This document shows positions 9,627-18,707 of a stretch of 64,000 nucleotides of DNA, piece after piece. The stretch spans positions 129,763-193,762 of the forward strand of contig NZ_LIWR01000005.1 in the NCBI RefSeq assembly GCF_012978815.1, read 5' to 3'. The DNA comes from Campylobacter sp. RM16189 (GTDB lineage Bacteria; Campylobacterota; Campylobacteria; Campylobacterales; Campylobacteraceae). Under the pieces are notes generated by a model. The model searched no databases. It was given only the letters and a program-made list of their open reading frames with translations, and was not told the DNA's origin. The position numbers and the translations under genes are program-made. Positions within the stretch are counted from its first letter, which is position 1. Every line of letters begins with the position of its first letter.

Positions 9627-10367
9627 TTAAAGCGTTATCTCTTCGTTCCAGTGAACGACTCGTTTATAGCCTGCTTCCTTCTCCGCTTCTACGTCGTTTT
9701 TGGTTAAAACCTCGCTAACACCGTAGTAAAACACTTGCGGATTTGTATTTTTCGGACTATCTATAACCATAGTCTCGTGAGTTGCTAAAAATTTTCTGAT
9801 ATTTGAATTTGGATCGTTTAAGTCGCCCATTATACGGCTTCCGCCTACACAGGTTTCCACACAGCTTGGAAGAAGTCCCGCACGAAGTCTATGATCACAG
9901 AATGTGCATTTATCGGCTTTTAGAGTAGTTGGATTAAAATATCTTGCGTGATACGGACAGGCCTCAACGCAAAGCGCGCAGCCTATGCACTCGCTGCTGT
10001 TTATCTTAACGATACCGTTGCTTCTTTGATGGCTTGCGCCAGTTGGACACATATCGATACAAGCAGGGCTTTCGCAGTGATTGCAAAGTCTTGGAAGTGA
10101 AGCCATAGCAGCTCTTTTACCGTCTTTTGCGTAAGCTTCGTATTCTGAAACTATAGTTCTAAACATCCCTGCGGGAACGTCATTTTCCATAGCACAGTTC
10201 ATAGTACAGGATTGACATCCGATACAGCGCGTAAGGTCTATCACCATACCAAAGCGCTCCCCTTTACCCTCTTCAAACTTAGTCGGTGCGGCTTTTAAAG
10301 CGGTAGCCGCAACAAACAGTCCCGCAGCAGCCATAAAACTGCGACGCGAATTACAGGTTGATTGCAT
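9627..10367 (-). CDS. ttrB: Tetrathionate reductase iron-sulfur subunit TtrB-like
   Basis: A four-cluster ferredoxin-type electron-transfer subunit, 246 residues. It has a twin-arginine signal (NSRRSFMAAAGL) and the Cys motifs CIGCQSCTMNC, CNHCESPACIDMCPTGA, CIGCALCVEACPYHA and CTFCDHR. It would pass electrons to TtrA. I start at ATG 10367 (MQSTC), since AAAGGGGAAAAG precedes it; the upstream in-frame start would overlap that ribosome site. The order is ttrB-ttrA. No gene for a NrfD-type TtrC anchor or a TtrRS sensor pair is adjacent, so the electron donor is not evident. Confidence 0.82.
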   Translation of the reverse strand: MQSTCNSRRSFMAAAGLFVAATALKAAPTKFEEGKGERFGMVIDLTRCIGCQSCTMNCAMENDVPAGMFRTIVSEYEAYAKDGKRAAMASLPRLCNHCESPACIDMCPTGASHQRSNGIVKINSSECIGCALCVEACPYHARYFNPTTLKADKCTFCDHRLRAGLLPSCVETCVGGSRIMGDLNDPNSNIRKFLATHETMVIDSPKNTNPQVFYYGVSEVLTKNDVEAEKEAGYKRVVHWNEEITL

Positions 10368-10406
10368 TCTTTTCCCCTTTATCAAAAAGTTTAAAACTTG
10401 AGAAAT

Positions 10407-10444
10407 TTAACATAAATTAACTTAAAGTTATTGTTAAATTTAAC
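10407..10444. promoter_or_regulatory. Cluster of phased TTAAC/GTTAA half-sites between ttrB and xerH
   Basis: In the divergent ttrB/xerH region TTAAC occurs at 10407 and 10417 and its complement GTTA at 10427, each 10 bases apart, then GTTAAATTTAAC, a perfect 12-base palindrome, at 10433-10444. TAACTT-A-AAGTTA (10418-10430) is a second palindrome. Half-sites in helical phase suggest a regulator-binding region, most plausibly for ttrBA. The regulator is not identified. Confidence 0.45.
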
Positions 10445-10520
10445 TTTTTATTTTAATTATATTTTCAGGTGTATAAATTTGATATAATTTCCATTATCTA
10501 AAATTTCGCAAGGAAAACAT

Positions 10521-11588
10521 TTGAAATACCCGCTTGATTGTAAAGATAGTTTTGAAAAGTCATTTCTTTTTTGGCTAACGAGATACGTTAAATTTAAGCT
10601 AAGTTCGCTTTCAAACAAGGAGCTAAGAGACCCAAAAGCTCTTGCTAGCGTAAATTATTCTTTAAGTCGTAGCGTAAGGAGCATAAACGAGCTTGACGGA
10701 CTTGTAAAATCAGCTAGAAACGCTGGACTTACCGGTATAAATACCTACTTTAACCCACTTAAAAAAATTTATGAAACGCTTTGTTTTTACGAGCTTGAGA
10801 GCTTAAAACAGATAGACGAAGAGCTTTTAAGCGAAATTTTAGCTAGCACGACGGGCGGACTAAGCGATGCAAGCAAGAAAAACTACAGAATTTCGGTTAT
10901 AAATTTCTTTTCGTTTTTAGATAAGCAAAACGAAGAGGACGGCAGAACCCACATATACGATATCTCGCTTAAAAACTGGGGCGGCATAAGCGGAACGCGG
11001 GGACAAAAACTGCCTGAATTTATGAGCGAGGAAGAAGTTAAGAGGTTTTTAGAAGCTATCGAAAATAGCGACTTTAAGGTAAATACAAACAGAAACAAGC
11101 TCATCATAAAGACGATAATATTTACGGGAATTCGCGTGAGCGAGGCTCTGAATTTAAAGCGCAAGGATATAACGGAAGATGGCGATTTATACACTATAAG
11201 AATTCGCGGCAAAGGCAACAAATACAGAATAGTAATGATAAAGCGCCACCTCATAGAAGCTCATCTTGACGCGATAGCGATAAACTATATAAATAAAGAA
11301 GGCTATCTCTTTATAAACAAAAAAGGTACGCGCCTAACGCAAGCTTACGTAAGTAGGATAGTCGAGCAAATTTTGTTTAAGGCAGGAATTCGCAAGGAAA
11401 AAAACGGCGCTCACATGCTTCGCCACACCTTTGCGACAATGTTATATAAAAAGCAAAAAGATCTTGTGCTAGTGCAAGAAGCACTCGGGCATGCAAGCTT
11501 AAATACATCGCGAATTTATACGCATTTTGATAGCGAGAAGCTAAAGCTGGCAGCCCAAATCGCAGAGGATATGAATTCAAAAAACTAA
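10521..11588 (+). CDS. xerH: Tyrosine recombinase XerH
   Basis: This is the single chromosome-dimer-resolving recombinase typical of epsilonproteobacteria, 355 residues, acting at a difH site. The SAM-like DNA-binding domain is N-terminal. The catalytic domain has Arg205 (TGIRVSEAL), Lys231 (RGKGNKY), His298 and Arg301 (HMLRHTFAT), His324 (GHASLNTS) and nucleophile Tyr333 (IYTHF). All residues of the tyrosine recombinase set are present. The start is TTG, with AAGGAAA 5-6 bases upstream, and a TATAAT lies at 10483-10488. Nothing next to it suggests an integron or phage, so a housekeeping role is preferred. I could not identify difH. Confidence 0.88.
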   Translation: MKYPLDCKDSFEKSFLFWLTRYVKFKLSSLSNKELRDPKALASVNYSLSRSVRSINELDGLVKSARNAGLTGINTYFNPLKKIYETLCFYELESLKQIDEELLSEILASTTGGLSDASKKNYRISVINFFSFLDKQNEEDGRTHIYDISLKNWGGISGTRGQKLPEFMSEEEVKRFLEAIENSDFKVNTNRNKLIIKTIIFTGIRVSEALNLKRKDITEDGDLYTIRIRGKGNKYRIVMIKRHLIEAHLDAIAINYINKEGYLFINKKGTRLTQAYVSRIVEQILFKAGIRKEKNGAHMLRHTFATMLYKKQKDLVLVQEALGHASLNTSRIYTHFDSEKLKLAAQIAEDMNSKN

Positions 11589-11605
11589 GATAAAGCTAAA
11601 GCTTA

Positions 11606-11660
11606 AAACAGCTTTGAGGTATATAAATATTTGACTTAAGTTTTATTAAAAAAGCTGTTT
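11606..11660. repeat. Long-loop inverted repeat after xerH
   Basis: AAACAGCTTT (11606-11615) and AAAGCTGTTT (11651-11660) are perfect reverse complements with a 35-base AT-rich spacer. It lies between the convergent xerH and clpB genes, 18 bases after xerH. No strong T-run follows, so I describe it only as an inverted repeat. Confidence 0.5.
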
Positions 11661-11715
11661 ATGTCGCAAATTTTACTGCAAGTTATCGCGACTAATCAAA
11701 ATAATAACGAGTAAG

Positions 11716-11740
11716 TAAAGAGCCTTAAATAGGCTCTTTA
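11716..11740 (-). terminator. Hairpin terminator of clpB
   Basis: TAAAGAGCC (11716-11724) and GGCTCTTTA (11732-11740) form a perfect 9-base stem with a 7-base loop, ending 2 bases past the clpB stop. The flanking A/T bases allow function in either direction between the convergent genes xerH and clpB. Confidence 0.65.
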
Positions 11741-11742
11741 AA

Positions 11743-14319
11743 CTATCTTAAAACTTCTATGGATATATCTTCACCGTTTGAGCTTATCACGATCTCATCG
11801 CCACTTTCAAGCTCGTCTTTTAGTATCATATCGGCTAAGCGGTCTTCTACCAGCTCATAAAGTGCGCGCCTAAGCGGTCTAGCGCCATATACTATGTCAA
11901 ATCCGGCTTTGGCTATAAATTTCTTAGCCTCTTCAGTCATGCTAGCCTTAATGCCGCGATTTAGAAGCGTCTTTTCAAGCTCTTTAAACATAATTGCTAC
12001 GATTTGAACAAGCCCTTCTTCGCTTAGCGGATTAAAGATGATAGTATCATCAAGCCTGTTTAAAAACTCTGGCTTAAAGTAGCTTTTCAGCTCGTTTTTA
12101 ACAGCCTCTTCTCTCTGCTCACCCTTTAAATCCATGATAAAATTTGAAGCGATGTTTGAGGTTAGGATAATGATCGTATTTTTAAAATCAACAGTCACAC
12201 CTTTATTATCAGTAGCTCGCCCGTCATCCATAATGCCAAGCAGGATATTAAATACATCTTTATGCGCCTTTTCTATCTCGTCAAATAGTATCACGCTATA
12301 AGGGCGCCTTCTAACGGCCTCGGTTAGCTGTCCTCCCTCATCATATCCTACATATCCCGGAGGCGCCCCAAGAAGCCTTGAGACGCTGTGCTTTTCCATA
12401 TATTCGCTCATGTCAAAGCGTATAAGCGACCTTTCGTCATCAAACAAAAATTTAGCCAAAGCCTTAGCCGACTGGGTCTTACCCACACCTGTTGGACCAA
12501 GGAAAAGAAACGAACCTATCGGGCGAGAACCTTCATTAAGTCCCGCTTTATTTCGTTTGATAGCTCTTGCTAGAGCGTGAAGCGCAGGATCTTGTCCTAC
12601 CACGCTATCTCTTAAGTGATCCTCTATCATCAGATATTTTTGCTTCTCGCTCGTTAGCATCTTTGAAACCGAAATTCCCGTCCACTTGCTTAAAATTCCC
12701 GCAACAAGCTCTTCATCAACTTGATTTTTAAGCAACACGCCCGCCTTTTTCATCTCTTCCCACTTTACCTCAAGCTCTTTTTGGCGATTTGAAGCATCTA
12801 AAATTTTGCCGTATTCTATCTCGGCAGCCTTTTGAAGATCGCCGTTTCTACGAGCTATCTCAGCCTCGTTTTTAAGAGTTTCTATCTCTTTTTTTGCATT
12901 TGAAATTCCGTTAAATACGCTCTTTTCATTTTCAAATTTCACTTCAAGAGCTTGCTTTTTCTCGTTTAAATCGGCAATTTCTTTCTCTATCTCTTTAAGA
13001 CGCTCTTCGTTTTTAGCCTCATCTTCCATCTTAAGCGCCTCTTTTTCAACCTGCAAGGTAACTATCTCGCGCTTAATCTTAGCCAGCTCATAAGGCTCGC
13101 TTTCTATCTGCATCTTAAGCTCGGCAGCCGCTTCATCGATTAAATCTATCGCCTTATCAGGCAAAAAGCGGTTTGAGATATAGCGGTCGCTTAGCTTTGC
13201 AGCCGCTACCAAAGCGCTGTCAGTTATGCTTACACTATGATGAACCTCTAAACGCTCCTTTATACCGCGCAAAATTTGCAAGGCCTCATTTACACTTGGC
13301 TCTTTTACATCAATCGGCTGAAATCTACGCTGGAGTGCGGCATCCTTTTCAAAATACTTTCTATACTCTTTTAGCGTCGTTGCACCCACGGCATGCAGCT
13401 CTCCGCGCGCTAGTGCAGGCTTTAGTATGTTTGCTGCGTCCATACTTCCCTCGCTCGCTCCCGCACCTACGATAGTATGAATTTCATCGATAAAAAGTAT
13501 GATATTTCCCGCGCTTTTTACCTCGTTTATGACGGCTTTTAGCCTATCTTCAAATTCACCCCTATACTTTGCGCCAGCGATAAGAGCGCTCATATCAAGC
13601 GCGATGACTCGCTTGTTCATAAGACTTACGGGAACGTCTTTTGAAACTATCTTTTGAGCTAGCCCCTCGACTATCGCCGTTTTTCCGACACCCGGTTCGC
13701 CAAGTAAGATAGGATTGTTTTTGCTCTTTCTTATTAGAATTTGCATCATCCTAGTTATCTCTTCATCTCGTCCGATAACCGGATCAAGCTCGGCGTTTAT
13801 AGCCTTTTTGGTTAGATCGATACCGAATTTTTCCAAACTATCAAGAGTTTCGTCGCTTGTTTGAGTGTCTATCTTGCGCCCTGCCCTAATGGCTTCTAAA
13901 CTCTTTTTGATCTCAAGCACATCGGTAAATTTAGCCAAAATTTCTCTTATCTCTTTAAGCTCTAAAGCCGAAATTATCCAAGTATCAACCGCTATAAAGC
14001 TATCGCCCATACTTACCATAAGAGCCTTTGCGCTCTCAAGCGAATTTAAAAGCTCGCGAGAAATTTGGATATTTTCTTTGCTTACATTCGAGCTTGTCGC
14101 AAGGCTTGAAATTTTGCTTTTGACCTCTAAATCAACAGCATTTTTTGAGATTGACATCTGATTAAAGACTTGATTTAGTATGGAAGCCGAGTCCGTAACC
14201 AACCCCCAAAAAACGTGCAAAGGCAAGACTTGCGGATTTTTAGCGTGCAAAGCTAAACTTATACCGTTTTCAAGAGCTTCTTGCATCTGTGCAGTTAAAC
14301 TTTCACCTATGTTTGCCAT
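11743..14319 (-). CDS. clpB: ATP-dependent disaggregase ClpB
   Basis: ClpB is the Hsp100 disaggregase that works with DnaK to recover aggregated proteins. It is 858 residues, the usual length. The N domain covers about residues 1-145. AAA-1 has Walker A GEPGVGKT and Walker B LFIDEIH. A coiled-coil middle domain rich in K/E runs through about residues 400-525. AAA-2 has [17 protein letters not shown] and the sensor region NRLDD. The coiled-coil insertion separates it from ClpA and ClpC. A GGAG ribosome site precedes the ATG. Its promoter and a palindrome are listed separately. Confidence 0.97.
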   Translation of the reverse strand: MANIGESLTAQMQEALENGISLALHAKNPQVLPLHVFWGLVTDSASILNQVFNQMSISKNAVDLEVKSKISSLATSSNVSKENIQISRELLNSLESAKALMVSMGDSFIAVDTWIISALELKEIREILAKFTDVLEIKKSLEAIRAGRKIDTQTSDETLDSLEKFGIDLTKKAINAELDPVIGRDEEITRMMQILIRKSKNNPILLGEPGVGKTAIVEGLAQKIVSKDVPVSLMNKRVIALDMSALIAGAKYRGEFEDRLKAVINEVKSAGNIILFIDEIHTIVGAGASEGSMDAANILKPALARGELHAVGATTLKEYRKYFEKDAALQRRFQPIDVKEPSVNEALQILRGIKERLEVHHSVSITDSALVAAAKLSDRYISNRFLPDKAIDLIDEAAAELKMQIESEPYELAKIKREIVTLQVEKEALKMEDEAKNEERLKEIEKEIADLNEKKQALEVKFENEKSVFNGISNAKKEIETLKNEAEIARRNGDLQKAAEIEYGKILDASNRQKELEVKWEEMKKAGVLLKNQVDEELVAGILSKWTGISVSKMLTSEKQKYLMIEDHLRDSVVGQDPALHALARAIKRNKAGLNEGSRPIGSFLFLGPTGVGKTQSAKALAKFLFDDERSLIRFDMSEYMEKHSVSRLLGAPPGYVGYDEGGQLTEAVRRRPYSVILFDEIEKAHKDVFNILLGIMDDGRATDNKGVTVDFKNTIIILTSNIASNFIMDLKGEQREEAVKNELKSYFKPEFLNRLDDTIIFNPLSEEGLVQIVAIMFKELEKTLLNRGIKASMTEEAKKFIAKAGFDIVYGARPLRRALYELVEDRLADMILKDELESGDEIVISSNGEDISIEVLR

Positions 14320-14351
14320 TTTATCTCCTTATTTAGTTTTATATTATTTAT

Positions 14352-14380
14352 ATTATATAACTTTAGTGAAGTATTGTCAA
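14352..14380 (-). promoter_or_regulatory. Consensus sigma-70 promoter of clpB
   Basis: On the minus strand TTGACA (14380-14375) and TATAAT (14357-14352) are separated by exactly 17 bases, an exact consensus match. The clpB ATG is about 33 bases downstream of the -10. Exact -35/-10 boxes are rare in Campylobacter, where -35 boxes are usually poor, so this promoter may need repression. Confidence 0.8.
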
Positions 14381-14390
14381 GTTTCATTAG

Positions 14391-14407
14391 TATATGCATT
14401 GCATATA
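14391..14407. promoter_or_regulatory. Perfect palindrome upstream of the clpB promoter
   Basis: TATATGCA-T-TGCATATA has two 8-base arms about a single central base. It ends 10 bases upstream of the clpB -35 box. This is a plausible operator. It does not resemble the HspR HAIR box (CTTGAGT/ACTCAAG) or a CIRCE element, so no regulator is assigned. Confidence 0.45.
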
Positions 14408-14566
14408 AATATATAAATTTGGTTATAATTTGTAAAAAATTTAACGCAAAATTTATACAAATCAATCTTTTAATTTCTAAAATTTAAATCCATAATAGCT
14501 TAAATTTAGCGACTTTTTATACAATTTTTTCTATAATTAAGCCCATTTAATATATAGGAGAATTCT

Positions 14567-15886
14567 TTGAGTAGGAAGGGGATTTTTTTCACTTCAGGAC
14601 TGATTTCTGTAGCACTTACCGCCACATTAATCACAGCAAACCTGAATGCAAAAAACAATGAAGATGATGCGAGCGCAAGAGTGGAAGCTCTATCTAAGCT
14701 TACAAAGACAATATCAACGGTTGAAAAATACTATGTAGATGATATGAAATTTAAAGAGATCGTAGATAAGGCGATCGAAGGGCTTTTAAACAACCTTGAT
14801 GCGCATTCTGGATTTTTAAACGAAAAAGCCTTTAAGGATATGCAAGTTCAGACAAACGGTGAATTTGGAGGACTTGGTATCACGGTAGGCATTAAAGATG
14901 GTGCACTTACCGTTATATCACCTATCGAAGGCACACCTGCGGATAAGGCTGGAGTAAAGAGTGGTGATATCATCCTGAGAATAGACGGCAATGCAACCCT
15001 TGGAACGACTATAGAAGAGGCTGTAAACAAGATGCGCGGCAAGCCTAAAACGCCTATAACCATAACAATAGTAAGAAAAGGCGAGCCAAAGCCGTTTGAC
15101 ATCAAACTGATTCGCGATATAATATCTGTAGAATCAGTCTATGCAAAGATGATAGAAAATGAAAATATACTCTATCTTAGAGTAACAAATTTCGATAAAC
15201 ATGTTACTCAAAAAGCTGAAGATTTTATTAAAAAATATCCAAAAGCGGAAGGTATTGTTCTAGATCTTCGTAATAACCCTGGCGGACTTTTAAACCAAGC
15301 GGTCGGACTTACAAATTTATTCGTAGATAGCGGAATAATCGTCTCTCAAAAAGGAAGAAATTCAAGTGAAAATTCAGAATACAAGGCATCAAGAAGCAAC
15401 AAAATAACAAATCTTCCTTTGGTTGTTTTGGTAAACGGCGGAAGTGCAAGCGCTAGCGAGATTGTAAGCGGTTCTCTACAAGATCATAAAAGAGCTGTTG
15501 TTGTAGGAGAAAACACATTTGGCAAAGGAAGCGTGCAGATAATATTACCGGTAGACGGAAAAGAGGCGCTAAGGCTTACTATAGCTAGATATTACCTGCC
15601 AAGTGGGCGAACAATACAAGCGGTAGGCGTAACTCCTGATATAAAAGTATTTCCTGGCAAGGTTCCTCAAGAGGAATCGAGTATGTTTGCGATAAAAGAG
15701 AGTGAATTAAAAAAACATCTTGAAAATGAGCTAACAAAAATCGCAGACCATAAGCAAGATACAAATTTAACAGCTAAAAAAGATGAAGCAAAAGAAGATA
15801 AGACTATACTGGCTCAAGCAAAAGTCAATGAGGACATGCAGCTAAAATCTGCTATAGATGCTATAAAAGTGTTAAAAATCAAATAA
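14567..15886 (+). CDS. ctpA: Carboxy-terminal processing protease CtpA (S41 family)
   Basis: A periplasmic serine protease of 439 residues that trims C-termini of exported proteins. An N-terminal hydrophobic signal-anchor (residues 8-28) is followed by a PDZ domain (about 95-180, with GLGITVG and SGDIILRIDG) and the S41 catalytic core. Ser295 in GGSASASEI and Lys320 in TFGKGSVQ form the catalytic dyad. The C-terminal 70 residues are charged and low in complexity. The start is TTG with TAGGAG upstream, and a TATAAT lies at 14532-14537. It sits directly before purC, as I recall in C. jejuni. Confidence 0.93.
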   Translation: MSRKGIFFTSGLISVALTATLITANLNAKNNEDDASARVEALSKLTKTISTVEKYYVDDMKFKEIVDKAIEGLLNNLDAHSGFLNEKAFKDMQVQTNGEFGGLGITVGIKDGALTVISPIEGTPADKAGVKSGDIILRIDGNATLGTTIEEAVNKMRGKPKTPITITIVRKGEPKPFDIKLIRDIISVESVYAKMIENENILYLRVTNFDKHVTQKAEDFIKKYPKAEGIVLDLRNNPGGLLNQAVGLTNLFVDSGIIVSQKGRNSSENSEYKASRSNKITNLPLVVLVNGGSASASEIVSGSLQDHKRAVVVGENTFGKGSVQIILPVDGKEALRLTIARYYLPSGRTIQAVGVTPDIKVFPGKVPQEESSMFAIKESELKKHLENELTKIADHKQDTNLTAKKDEAKEDKTILAQAKVNEDMQLKSAIDAIKVLKIK

Positions 15887-15901
15887 ATTAAGGAGAACAG
15901 G

Positions 15902-16612
15902 ATGGAGAAAAAAGAGCTAATCTACGAAGGAAAAGGGAAAAAGATGTACGCGACTGATGACGCGGATCTTTTGATAGCTGAGTTTAAAGACGACTTAACA
16001 GCTTTTGATGCTCAAAAAAGAGGAAACGAGGCTGGAAAAGGCGCTCTAAATAATAAAATTTCAACGCAACTTTTCAATCTTTTAAAAGAAAAGGGTATAG
16101 AAACTCACTTAGTGAAAACGCTTAACGATACCGAACAACTGATTAAAAAATGCAAAATCATCCCTCTTGAAGTAGTAGTAAGAAATATAGCTACAGGTTC
16201 ACTTACTAAGCGCTTGGCTATACCTGACGGAACAGTTCTGCCTTTTGCTTTGGTTGAGCTATATTACAAAGATGATGCACTGCATGATCCTTTGGTAAAC
16301 GACGAACACTGCCTGGCTATGGGGCTTGTAAAGAGCGAAAACGACCTTGATAGACTAAAGCATTTAGGTAGAGAGATAAACTCTGTATTGTTTAAATTTT
16401 TCGCGGATAGAAAGTTAAAACTTGTTGATTTTAAAGTCGAATTCGGCGTAGATAAAGATGGAAATATTATACTAGCAGACGAAATTAGTCCTGATAGTTG
16501 CAGATTTTGGGATGCCGATACAAATGAAAAGCTTGACAAAGATAGATTTAGACAAGATATTGGAAATGTAAAAGTAGCCTACGAAGAGGTTTTAAGAAGA
16601 ATTTTATCATAA
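15902..16612 (+). CDS. purC: Phosphoribosylaminoimidazole-succinocarboxamide synthase
   Basis: PurC joins CAIR and aspartate to make SAICAR in purine synthesis. The 236-residue protein has the family motifs [36 protein letters not shown] and SPDSCRFWD. It follows ctpA by 15 bases with an AAGGAG ribosome site and leads into purS and purQ, forming a short purine run. Confidence 0.96.
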   Translation: MEKKELIYEGKGKKMYATDDADLLIAEFKDDLTAFDAQKRGNEAGKGALNNKISTQLFNLLKEKGIETHLVKTLNDTEQLIKKCKIIPLEVVVRNIATGSLTKRLAIPDGTVLPFALVELYYKDDALHDPLVNDEHCLAMGLVKSENDLDRLKHLGREINSVLFKFFADRKLKLVDFKVEFGVDKDGNIILADEISPDSCRFWDADTNEKLDKDRFRQDIGNVKVAYEEVLRRILS

Positions 16613-16621
16613 AGGTTATAG

Positions 16622-16858
16622 ATGAAAGCTATAGTAAACGTATCACTTAAAAACGGAGTTTTAGATCCTCAAGGAAAGGCTGTAGAGCACGCACTTGGCT
16701 CGCTCGGATTTAACGGCATATCAAACGTAAGAGTTGGAAAACAAATCGTCCTTGATATAAACGCCAAAGATAAAGATGAGGCCAAAAAAGCTCTTACAAA
16801 TATGTGTGAAGAGCTTTTGGCAAACACAGTTATAGAAGATTACGAGATCATAGTATGA
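16622..16858 (+). CDS. purS: FGAM synthetase subunit PurS
   Basis: A small 78-residue subunit of the three-part formylglycinamidine ribonucleotide synthetase (PurS, PurQ, PurL), thought to help channel ammonia between PurQ and PurL. The motifs VNVSLKNGVLDPQGKAVEHAL and NVRVGKQI are typical. Its stop overlaps the purQ start (ATGA). purL is not in the window. Confidence 0.95.
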   Translation: MKAIVNVSLKNGVLDPQGKAVEHALGSLGFNGISNVRVGKQIVLDINAKDKDEAKKALTNMCEELLANTVIEDYEIIV

Positions 16859-17520
16859 AAGTCGCCATAGTCTTATTTCCCGGAACAAACTGTGAAACGG
16901 ATACAAAGTACGCATTTGAGCTTTTAGGGTGCCAAACAGAGATCATATGGCATAAGCAAGATAGCATAAATGCTGACTTGATAGTTCTTCCTGGCGGATT
17001 TAGCTATGGAGATTATCTAAGAACAGCTGCAATTGCTAAATTTTCTCCAGCCATGAAAGCTGTCGTAGAGCACGCTAAAAAAGGTGGATATATCCTAGGA
17101 ATCTGCAATGGTTTTCAAATGCTAACAGAGCTAAAATTGCTTGATGGGGCTATGAGAAGAAATGAAAATTTGAGTTTCATATCAAAATATCATCACCTTA
17201 AAGTAGTTTCAAACAAAAATTTATTCCTCTCAAATCTGCAAGAGGGTGAAGTAGTTACTATGCCAATAGCTCACGGTGAGGGAAATTTCTATACTGACGA
17301 AAAAACACTTAAGAGTCTTTATGATAATGAGCAGGTTATCTTAAAGTATTGCGATAAAGACGGTAATGGGCTAAATCCGAACGGTTCAATAGATAGTATC
17401 GCTGGAATTTGCGATAAAAATAAAAAGATTTTCGGACTCATGCCACATCCTGAACGAGCATGCGAGAAGATATTAAGTGGAGATGATGGACTTAGGATGC
17501 TTAAAGGGCTAGTTTGCTAA
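16855..17520 (+). CDS. purQ: FGAM synthetase glutaminase subunit PurQ
   Basis: A class I glutamine amidotransferase of 221 residues that supplies ammonia to PurL. It shows LPGGFSYGDYLR, the nucleophile Cys in GICNGFQML, and the catalytic His/Glu in MPHPERA. Its ATG overlaps the purS stop, and its own stop overlaps the TTG start of the next gene, so the cluster is tightly coupled. Confidence 0.96.
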   Translation: MKVAIVLFPGTNCETDTKYAFELLGCQTEIIWHKQDSINADLIVLPGGFSYGDYLRTAAIAKFSPAMKAVVEHAKKGGYILGICNGFQMLTELKLLDGAMRRNENLSFISKYHHLKVVSNKNLFLSNLQEGEVVTMPIAHGEGNFYTDEKTLKSLYDNEQVILKYCDKDGNGLNPNGSIDSIAGICDKNKKIFGLMPHPERACEKILSGDDGLRMLKGLVC

Positions 17521-18707
17521 AACGTATTGCCATATTTTTGATAGCCGTTTTTGCTATCGCTCAAGAGCCTAGTATCTTTGATATGATGGGAGGCGAAAGA
17601 AGCGAAAAGGTTATCAAAAAGACTCCGCTACAAACCATAGCGCCTACAAACGAGCCTGAAATCAATATATCTGAAACTCAAATTTATCAGACGGTAGAGC
17701 CAAGCCAGCTTATAATCACAACCTCGCATATGCCAAAAGAGGTCTATGCGGGCGAGATTTTTAAATTCGGAATTACTGCAAATATTCAATCAAATATAGT
17801 CGTAGATATCCAAACAACGGTACTAGAAAATGAAAATCTAAAATGGTTGAATAAAAATTTGCAATGGGAAAATATCGGCAACGGAATTTACAAAAGTGAG
17901 ATATTTTTAGAGGCTAACTCAACAGAGCCAAAGAATACAAATATAACCATAAATTTAAAAAGAAATGGTGAATTTTTCCAAACTGCAAATACAACTATCA
18001 ATCTACCAAGCTTAAAACAGATAAAAAGCGATCAAAATTTTAGCCATGTAGTAGCAAACTCTCTAGAAATTAAAAAACATAAAACAAACAAATTTGATGA
18101 CAAAAATTTAATTATGATAGTTGAGCTAGTCGGCAAAAATACAAACATAACCGATTTTTGGCTAAATGATCCTGCTATATTTAAACAGGGAGTTGACTCA
18201 GTAAGCGGGAATTTCAATTCGCATAGCGGTTTTTATTTTGCGATTTTTACTCCCGAAAAAACTTCTCTGGATTTTAGCTATTTCAATCTAAAAAACAAAA
18301 AGCTAGAAAGCTTTTTTCTTCCTGTCATAGTCGAAGATGACGAAATAAGCACTCAAATCGGACTAAATCCAAAACAAAGCAAATTTGAAATTTACAAAGA
18401 TACAGCCGGATATATTCTACTGGCAACTTCCTTTATTTTGTTTTTAATCAAAAGAAATAGTATATTTTTAGTATTGACACTGATTTTTGGAGCTTATGGA
18501 ATATATAGCTATAACCCTTTGGGGAATGCGGTGCTTAAAAAAAATGTAAGTATAAAAATTCTCCCTACTCAAAATTCAAGCATATTCTTTACGACTGAAA
18601 ATGAAGAAAAAGTAGAAATTTTAGGAGAAAGAAAAGAATTTAAAAAAGTCTTGCTAAATGATGGCAAGGTTGGCTGGGTGTTAAAAGATGATATTATCAA
18701 GAATTAA
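17514..18707 (+). CDS. Exported membrane protein with C-terminal SH3-like domain (BatD-like)
   Basis: A 397-residue protein with no assigned function. It has a signal peptide (LKRIAIFLIAVFAIAQ), a long periplasmic region that looks like beta-sandwich (for example HMPKEVYAGEIFKFGITA), and two transmembrane segments near residues 300-345. A final 50-residue bacterial SH3-like domain (VSIKILPTQNSS ending KVGWVLKDDI) should face the periplasm. The layout recalls BatD/oxygen-tolerance proteins, but that is inference. The TTG start overlaps the purQ stop, and the 3' end overlaps plsC by 20 bases. I recall C. jejuni carrying a similar gene between purQ and plsC. Confidence 0.7.
   Translation: MLKRIAIFLIAVFAIAQEPSIFDMMGGERSEKVIKKTPLQTIAPTNEPEINISETQIYQTVEPSQLIITTSHMPKEVYAGEIFKFGITANIQSNIVVDIQTTVLENENLKWLNKNLQWENIGNGIYKSEIFLEANSTEPKNTNITINLKRNGEFFQTANTTINLPSLKQIKSDQNFSHVVANSLEIKKHKTNKFDDKNLIMIVELVGKNTNITDFWLNDPAIFKQGVDSVSGNFNSHSGFYFAIFTPEKTSLDFSYFNLKNKKLESFFLPVIVEDDEISTQIGLNPKQSKFEIYKDTAGYILLATSFILFLIKRNSIFLVLTLIFGAYGIYSYNPLGNAVLKKNVSIKILPTQNSSIFFTTENEEKVEILGERKEFKKVLLNDGKVGWVLKDDIIKN

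Noticed and set aside
10386..10520. A difH site next to xerH
   Set aside because: Palindromes are present, but I cannot match them to a reliable difH consensus from memory. They are reported as a regulatory cluster instead.
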